NCBI GenBank assembly: GCA_021816505.1
Contig: JAKAXS010000008.1
Location: forward strand, 1 to 17,949
Source of the DNA: Pseudomonadota bacterium
GTDB taxonomy: Bacteria; Pseudomonadota; Alphaproteobacteria; Rhizobiales; Hyphomicrobiaceae
DNA length: 17,949 nt
Direction of reading: 5' to 3'
Position 1 is the first letter of the stretch, and each line of letters begins with the position of its first letter. The translations under genes and the position numbers were made by a program. Below, piece by piece: positions 13,103-17,949 of this stretch. The notes under the pieces were generated by a model. That model was given only the letters and a program-made list of their open reading frames with translations, had not been told where the DNA came from and searched no databases.

Positions 13103-15622
13103 TCAGTTCAACTTCATCATCCACACGTCGCGCGGGGGCGGGTCCGTGCCGATGCGGCTCATGGTCCGGCAGGTCTGGGGTCCGAGCTTCCAGCTGCGGC
13201 CGTCTTTACGCAGGCTCGTCAGCGCCAGCCGGCCCTTGGCGGCGCGATAGGCGATGGCCAGTGCCCCGCCGGTTTCGCCGGCGAAGAACCGCCCCGGAAG
13301 CACCGGTTCATTGTAGAGCAACGACTCGCGCCATTGCAGATCGGGGCGAATGGGCGCCTCCAGCATCGTGCCGCCTTCGGGGATCGGGCACTCCAGCCAA
13401 CGCGGCGGCTTGCCGTAGTCGACCGGCGTCGTGCCATCCACGGTCCCGGACGAGATCGGCGCGATCAACACCTGAAGCGTGTTCTTGGTCATGATGTTCT
13501 GATCGGCAGGCTCAGGACACTCGGTCACCTTCTGTGTCACCCGGAAGGTCGTGCAGTTGGCGAACATCACGACCGACAAACCCGGATCGCCGTTGATCGA
13601 GAAGGGCGCCAGTATGCTCGGCAGCTCGAAGAACATGCGCGGATCGCCGAACGCGTCGCGATCCCAATAGGGCCGCTGCACGTCCTGCGTCGACTTGTTT
13701 GCCGTCGTGAGGGTGCGCGCGCGATGCCGCCCAAGACCTGTCTGCAGCAGCGCGTACTGAGCCGGAGGCTGCCCGACGGTATCCGGCAGGCGCTGGCGCC
13801 ACGCCTCCTTCGCAGTCAGCATCAAGCGTTGATCGAGACGCAGCACGGAAATGAGGGGAAAACGCGTACGCGATCCATCCCCCTTCTGCCCGCCGACATA
13901 GGCCGACACCATCAGCACGCCGGCCCGCCGCGCCGCGCGCGACGTCATCACGGGATCGGCCGCCTCGTTCCACGTCAGCGGCAGCCAGGATGGGTAAGCG
14001 AGCTTCAGCCGCGCCGCCGGATCTTTCTCGTCGTCATCGCCGGTGTAGCGCGGCTCCAGGTTGTAGGACATCAAGTCGACGTCGTTGAGATATCCCGCCG
14101 TCGCCTTGCCCGTGGAGCTTGGACAGTTCTCGCGCACGATGGCCGAAAGCGTTTCGCGGATGACGCCTTGCCCCTTGCAGCGAACAGGACCGCGCACCGC
14201 CATCGCCGGATACTGCAGCCGCGACGTGTGGTCCGGCGCGCCGGCATCCAGCACGCCGGCACATTGCGACATGTAGTGGCCGTCGTCGGTGAACTGGTCG
14301 CGCTGCATGGTCCAGTTGCCGGCCGTGGCGTCGAACCAGAACCGATACAAGCGCCGCGCCACGTTGTCAGTCTTGAGGTCCGCCCGCGCGCCCATCAGCA
14401 CGATGTCCTCGGGCCCGACGTCCGGCAGCGCCTCGCACCCCGACGGCGGCCGCTGCACGACAGTGAAGTTGTGCGCGGCGAGCTGATTGGCGAACTCACC
14501 CGACAGCGGCGCCGCGCCCTTGCTGGCGTTGACGCCGAACTCGCCCCAGCGGTCGAGCGCGATGAACGCCTTGACCGGAGCGAACACGATCGCGCCTGCC
14601 GCATCGACTGCAGTCTTCACATGCGTGAACACGAGGCCGGACCCCTGCGTCAGCGACACGAGAATGATCTCGTCGACGCCGTCGCCGTCGCTGTCGACCA
14701 CCACCGGCGCGAAGCGCAGCCAGTCCTCTGGCATAAAGCCGACGTCGGCCAGCGTCTGAGGACACGTCGCCCATTGCGTTCCACCGGCACCCGCACAGTA
14801 TTGCTCGCGGTCGCCGAGCACGACCTGCGCCGGCGTCAGTTTCTCGATTGCTGCCAGGCGCGCCGATCCACCCTCGCTCGTCAGCGCCTGAACCTCGATC
14901 GTCACGCCGGCCTTCTCGGCCTCCTCGACGATGGTGAGGACCTGCTCGGGAGCGCGGTCGACTGCGGCCGCGAGAAAGCGCCCGCTGACGACCTGATCGC
15001 GCGCGCCATGCGGTGCCGGCTCGTAGTCGCACGTGGCAGCCGACTTGGAGATGAAGCTGTCCTGCCCGAACCAGGCGACACTCGTGTAGGCGGCCATGCC
15101 GCGCCAGCGGCAGAAGCGGCGTTGGCGCCACTCGCCCGGCAGCGGGTTGATGAGCGTGCAATCGCGCACCGCATCGGCCAGCAAACCGGCATCGCATTGC
15201 GCGCGGACTTTATCGGCGTCATCTTTCGGCGAGTAGGCGCTGGCCGCGTGCGTGTAGCAGAAATCGTGGGTGCGGCAGGCGCGGCGGAATTCGCGGTAGA
15301 ACGAGTTCCCTTCGCCGCGGCCCTTCAGGTAGATGTCGGTCAGCTGGCTTTCCGAACATGCCAGCCGGCTCTTGCCCGCGCGTTCGCTCTCGATGTAGCC
15401 GCCGCAACGCCTGTACTCGCCAAACGATGCAATGGGCGCGGCGTTCGCCAGGCACGATTCATCGCCCTCGCATGCCGCCCCTGTCAGCGTCTGGTTGGCC
15501 CGCTGGGCCATCAACTGGCCGGGCTCCGGATAGGGCATGATCTGCCCGTCGAGCCACGCCGAGCCGACCAGTAGGATCGCCAGCACGGCAACGGATGCGC
15601 CGATCCAAGCAAAGAGACGCAT
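13103..15622 (-). CDS. Large membrane-anchored protein with phospholipase A2-like signature
   Basis: An 839-residue protein, probably exported and membrane-anchored: residues 3-23 are an uncleaved-type hydrophobic helix or signal anchor. The N-terminal part resembles secretory phospholipase A2. C116-R-T-H119-D120-F-C122-Y123 fits the histidine active-site signature, C143-D144 with D150 and C155 fits the second helix, and Y70-R-R-C73-G-G resembles the calcium loop. Further on, DSDGDGVDE (310-318) resembles an FG-GAP/VCBS-type calcium-binding repeat. From about 330 to the C-terminus I recognise no family. Many cysteines suggest a disulfide-rich extracytoplasmic protein. The ATG at 15622 has GGGGGAG very close upstream. 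It sits between rsmE and gshA on the same strand. A phospholipase activity is an inference from motifs only. Confidence 0.75.
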   Translation of the reverse strand: MRLFAWIGASVAVLAILLVGSAWLDGQIMPYPEPGQLMAQRANQTLTGAACEGDESCLANAAPIASFGEYRRCGGYIESERAGKSRLACSESQLTDIYLKGRGEGNSFYREFRRACRTHDFCYTHAASAYSPKDDADKVRAQCDAGLLADAVRDCTLINPLPGEWRQRRFCRWRGMAAYTSVAWFGQDSFISKSAATCDYEPAPHGARDQVVSGRFLAAAVDRAPEQVLTIVEEAEKAGVTIEVQALTSEGGSARLAAIEKLTPAQVVLGDREQYCAGAGGTQWATCPQTLADVGFMPEDWLRFAPVVVDSDGDGVDEIILVSLTQGSGLVFTHVKTAVDAAGAIVFAPVKAFIALDRWGEFGVNASKGAAPLSGEFANQLAAHNFTVVQRPPSGCEALPDVGPEDIVLMGARADLKTDNVARRLYRFWFDATAGNWTMQRDQFTDDGHYMSQCAGVLDAGAPDHTSRLQYPAMAVRGPVRCKGQGVIRETLSAIVRENCPSSTGKATAGYLNDVDLMSYNLEPRYTGDDDEKDPAARLKLAYPSWLPLTWNEAADPVMTSRAARRAGVLMVSAYVGGQKGDGSRTRFPLISVLRLDQRLMLTAKEAWRQRLPDTVGQPPAQYALLQTGLGRHRARTLTTANKSTQDVQRPYWDRDAFGDPRMFFELPSILAPFSINGDPGLSVVMFANCTTFRVTQKVTECPEPADQNIMTKNTLQVLIAPISSGTVDGTTPVDYGKPPRWLECPIPEGGTMLEAPIRPDLQWRESLLYNEPVLPGRFFAGETGGALAIAYRAAKGRLALTSLRKDGRSWKLGPQTCRTMSRIGTDPPPRDVWMMKLN

Positions 15623-15686
15623 GAACTCCCCCAGCGTACGCCAACAGTCTTTAGGTAACCCCCCCGCGGCGGGCCGGTTATGCCAC

Positions 15687-16427
15687 CTATCGCCAGTCCC
15701 CGGCTACTGCATTGACCAGCGCAAGGGCGGCGACGGCCGCGGTATCGGCCCGCAGAATGCGGGGCCCTAGCGAAATTGCCCGTGTGTAGGGCTTTCCGCG
15801 CAACAGTTTCTGTTCGCCTTCTGAGAAGCCGCCCTCGGGCCCCACAAGAACGGCCAGCTTGCTGCCTGGCAGATCCCTCATAGCTTCGATGGGATTGGCG
15901 ACGTCCGCCGCCTCGTCACAAAAAATGAGCGTGCGCGACGTGTCCCAGGCCCCCAATACCGCGTCGAGCTTCATCGGCTCTCGCACGTCGGGGATATGCA
16001 TGATCCCGCACTGCTCCGCCGCCTCGATGGCGTTGGCGCGCATGCGATCGAGATTGACGCGTTCCGCCATCGTATGTTGCGTCAGCACCGGCTGCAGCCG
16101 GGCGACACCCATCTCGGCCGCCTTTTGCACCATGTAGTCGAGCCGCGACCGCTTCAGCGGCGCGAACAGATAGTCGATGTCCGGCCACGTATCCTGCACC
16201 CGCACCTGTTCCTCGCAGCGCAGGGTGCACGCCCGCTTGGTAACCGTCGCGATGCGGCAGCGCCACTCGCCGTCGGTTCCGTTGAACAGCAGAATGTCGG
16301 CGCCCTCTTTCAGGCGCAGCACATGGACGAGGTAGTGCGCGGCATCCGGACCCGGATCGACCTCGGCTCCGTCAGTCAGCGGCTGGCTGACGAACAAACG
16401 CTGGGCGGTAAAGTCATATTTTCCCAT
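15687..16427 (-). CDS. rsmE: 16S rRNA (uracil1498-N3)-methyltransferase RsmE
   Basis: A 246-residue SPOUT-type methyltransferase that methylates U1498 of 16S rRNA in the small ribosomal subunit. The N-terminal PUA-like part (about 1-75) includes LFVSQPLTDG and HYLVHVLRLKEGADILLFNG. The SPOUT part has KAAEMGVARLQPV (102-114), EQCG (138-141), VGPEGGFSEGE (195-205) and LGPRILRADTAAVAAL (220-235), the knotted SAM site. The ATG at 16427 fits the usual MGKYDF-type start; a longer one at 16460 adds only non-homologous residues. It is divergent from ubiA and leads the minus-strand group with the 839-residue gene and gshA. Confidence 0.95.
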   Translation of the reverse strand: MGKYDFTAQRLFVSQPLTDGAEVDPGPDAAHYLVHVLRLKEGADILLFNGTDGEWRCRIATVTKRACTLRCEEQVRVQDTWPDIDYLFAPLKRSRLDYMVQKAAEMGVARLQPVLTQHTMAERVNLDRMRANAIEAAEQCGIMHIPDVREPMKLDAVLGAWDTSRTLIFCDEAADVANPIEAMRDLPGSKLAVLVGPEGGFSEGEQKLLRGKPYTRAISLGPRILRADTAAVAALALVNAVAGDWR

Positions 16428-16530
16428 GCGCCTACCTAACCCAAGCGGCGTGCGCGGCAAATAGGTCTGTCACGGTTGCGGCGGCCCCGCACCCCGACTA
16501 GGTTCGCCGCAAACGAATGACCGGACTTCG

Positions 16531-17502
16531 ATGACCGAACCAAAGCTTCCCGTTCCGATCGACAATGGCCTTGGCCCCGCCGATGCCGTGGCCGGCAATT
16601 GGGTCGACCGCTATGCGCCCGCGACGGTGCGCCCTTACCTGCGGCTCGCGCGGCTCGACCGTCCGATCGGCACGTGGTTATTGTTGTTCCCCTGCTGGTG
16701 GTCCGTGGCACTGGCCGAGGTGTCGCAGAGCCGGCCATATCCGAACGTCAACTATCTCATCCTGTTCGCGATCGGCGCGCTCCTGATGCGCGGCGCGGGC
16801 TGCGCGTTCAACGACTGGGCCGACCGCGACTATGATGCCGCCGTCGCCCGCACCGCCCGGCGCCCCATCCCCTCCGGTGACGTCACGCCCGAGGCAGCCC
16901 TGGCGTTCGCGGGCATCCTCGCCTTCATGGCGTTCTTCGTCCTGATCGCGTTCAACGGCTTCACGATCCTGCTCGGTATCGCATCGCTGAGCCTCGTGTT
17001 CATCTACCCCTTCATGAAGCGCATCACCTACTGGCCACAGTTTGTCCTCGGCCTGGCGTTCAACTGGGGTGCGCTGATGGGCTGGGCCGCCGTGAAAGGC
17101 TCGCTCGACATCGCGCCGATGCTGCTGTTCGTCGGCTCGGTGTGCTGGACCATCGGCTACGACACGATCTACGCCCACCAGGACGCCGAGGACGATGCCT
17201 CCATCGGCCTCAAGTCGACGGCGCTGAAGTTCGGCGACGACACGATCACCTGGGTCGGCGGCTTCTATTCGGCTGCCGTGCTGTTCTGGGTCGCGGCCGG
17301 CTTCTTCGCGGGCACGCACCTGTTCTTCTACATGTGCATCGCGCTGGTTTCGCTGCAGCTGGCCTGGCAGGTCTCGACGCTCAACATCCGCGATCCGGAG
17401 AACTGCCTCTGGCGCTTCCGCTCCAACCGCGACGTCGGCATCGCCCTGTTCCTGGGCCTCGTAGCCGACATGCTGCTGTCGTGGTGGTCGGGCCTCAGCT
17501 AG
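16531..17502 (+). CDS. ubiA: 4-hydroxybenzoate polyprenyltransferase UbiA
   Basis: A 323-residue integral membrane prenyltransferase that attaches the polyprenyl tail to 4-hydroxybenzoate in ubiquinone synthesis. The first Mg-diphosphate motif is N94-D95-W-A-D98-R-D-Y-D102, followed by TARRPIPSGDV (108-118). The second is D211-T-I-Y214-A-H-Q-D218 leading into EDDASIGLKSTA. About eight to nine hydrophobic helices are distributed as in the family, starting with WLLLFPCWWSVALAEV. The first 30 residues are a loose soluble extension. The ribosome site before the ATG is weak, but the alternative nearby ATG is out of frame. Upstream 103 bases separate it from the divergent rsmE, and a hairpin terminator lies 3' of it. 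Confidence 0.96.
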   Translation: MTEPKLPVPIDNGLGPADAVAGNWVDRYAPATVRPYLRLARLDRPIGTWLLLFPCWWSVALAEVSQSRPYPNVNYLILFAIGALLMRGAGCAFNDWADRDYDAAVARTARRPIPSGDVTPEAALAFAGILAFMAFFVLIAFNGFTILLGIASLSLVFIYPFMKRITYWPQFVLGLAFNWGALMGWAAVKGSLDIAPMLLFVGSVCWTIGYDTIYAHQDAEDDASIGLKSTALKFGDDTITWVGGFYSAAVLFWVAAGFFAGTHLFFYMCIALVSLQLAWQVSTLNIRDPENCLWRFRSNRDVGIALFLGLVADMLLSWWSGLS

Positions 17503-17503
17503 C

Positions 17504-17534
17504 AAAAAGGGCCAGACCGAAGATCTGACCCCTT
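17504..17534 (-). terminator. Rho-independent terminator between ubiA and trcR
   Basis: AAGGG (17507-17511) pairs with CCCTT (17530-17534), and CAGA (17513-17516) with TCTG (17524-17527), around a 7-base loop. The run of five A at 17504-17508 gives a T-run after the hairpin on the minus strand, so it ends the trcR transcript. It may also work weakly against ubiA read-through. Confidence 0.7.
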
Positions 17535-17561
17535 GCAACTTCTCGCAACTGTCGACGACGC

Positions 17562-17949
17562 TCACTCCTCGTCTTCGGCCTGCTCCGGCTTGCTGGGAAG
17601 CCCGCGCAGCTTGGCGAGAATGCGAGCGGCCTCGTCGGTCTCGCTCTCTTCGGCAGGCTGCTCTTCCACCTTCGGCTGGAGGATCTCAGCGAACGGCTTG
17701 GCTTCCACCGGCGGCGGCGCCGTGGTCTCTTCGGTCGGCAGCAGCGTGCCCGACTTCGCCAGTTCCTTGTTGTGCTCGCGCCGCTCGCGCTCCATGCGCC
17801 GCGCGGCCTTCTGCACTTCGGCATCAAGGTCCGTCTGCGAGCACAGACCCAGCGTCACGGGATCCTGCGGCACGAGGCTCGACGAGTTCCAGTGCGTACG
17901 GTCGCGGATCTGCGCGATCGTCGGCTTCGTCGTTCCGACGAGGCGCATC
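17562..17949 (-). CDS. trcR: TrcR/DUF1013 cell-cycle regulator (5' truncated by window end)
   Basis: The C-terminal part (about 128 residues) of a DUF1013 protein, named TrcR for its link to the alphaproteobacterial cell cycle. The segment MRLVGTTKPTIAQIRDRTHW, then PQDPVTLGLCSQTDLD, is the family's conserved core. It is followed by a charged helix (AARRMERERREHNKELAKSG) and a long acidic, low-complexity tail ending ILAKLRGLPSKPEQAEDEE. The family is normally over 200 residues with an N-terminal helix-turn-helix, so the true start is beyond position 17949; the ATG at the edge is internal. It is convergent with ubiA and ends in the terminator described separately. Confidence 0.9.
   Translation of the reverse strand, partial: MRLVGTTKPTIAQIRDRTHWNSSSLVPQDPVTLGLCSQTDLDAEVQKAARRMERERREHNKELAKSGTLLPTEETTAPPPVEAKPFAEILQPKVEEQPAEESETDEAARILAKLRGLPSKPEQAEDEE

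Noticed and set aside
13334..15574. A 746-codon open frame on the plus strand, antisense to the 839-residue gene.
   Set aside because: It mirrors the minus-strand gene, has an arginine-rich composition typical of shadow frames in GC-rich DNA, and shows no family motif or ribosome site.

Overview
This GC-rich window (no count made) reads as ordinary chromosome of an alphaproteobacterium, most likely of the order Hyphomicrobiales (Rhizobiales). The signs are a TrcR/DUF1013 cell-cycle regulator fragment, an alphaproteobacterial-type (plant-like) GshA, a FemAB-like DUF482 acyltransferase, a DUF2147 protein, and MeaB beside a 3-hydroxybutyrate dehydrogenase. The genus cannot be fixed from the sequence. 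There is no rRNA, tRNA, CRISPR array, insertion sequence or phage gene. Coding density is high and no gap between genes exceeds about 210 bases. The gaps of about 100-210 bases are 2123-2276, 8391-8596, 11452-11579 (hairpins only), 12975-13102 and 16428-16530.

Region 1 (1-2122, + strand) is the end of a surface-polysaccharide locus: a truncated DegT-type sugar aminotransferase, a WbqC-family protein and a CmcI-type methyltransferase/hydroxylase. The three are tightly packed and partly overlapping. Region 2 (2277-8390) is rich in envelope proteins: a secreted DUF2147 protein with a long tail, a Pro/Ala-rich single-pass membrane protein, a FemAB-like acyltransferase, a HIT hydrolase, a secreted permuted-papain (YiiX-like) protein and a DUF900 alpha/beta-hydrolase lipoprotein. 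Four of them carry long Ala/Pro-rich low-complexity segments, as expected for proteins that cross or work in the periplasm.

Region 3 (8597-11286, + strand) looks like one operon: meaB, 3-hydroxybutyrate dehydrogenase, a 56-residue two-helix membrane protein and pyroglutamyl-peptidase I. The first two link acyl-CoA mutase maintenance with polyhydroxybutyrate use. Region 4 (11230-16427, - strand) reads rsmE, an 839-residue membrane-anchored protein with a phospholipase A2-like signature, gshA, and a small secreted protein with six cysteines in mirror-symmetric spacing. Region 5 holds ubiA (+ strand, divergent from rsmE), a hairpin terminator, and the 3' part of trcR (- strand), which runs off the window.

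The least explained items are the 839-residue PLA2-like protein lying between rsmE and gshA, the symmetric six-cysteine small secreted protein overlapping the 3' end of pcp, the unlisted 56-residue membrane protein, and a CPQC insertion in GshA.
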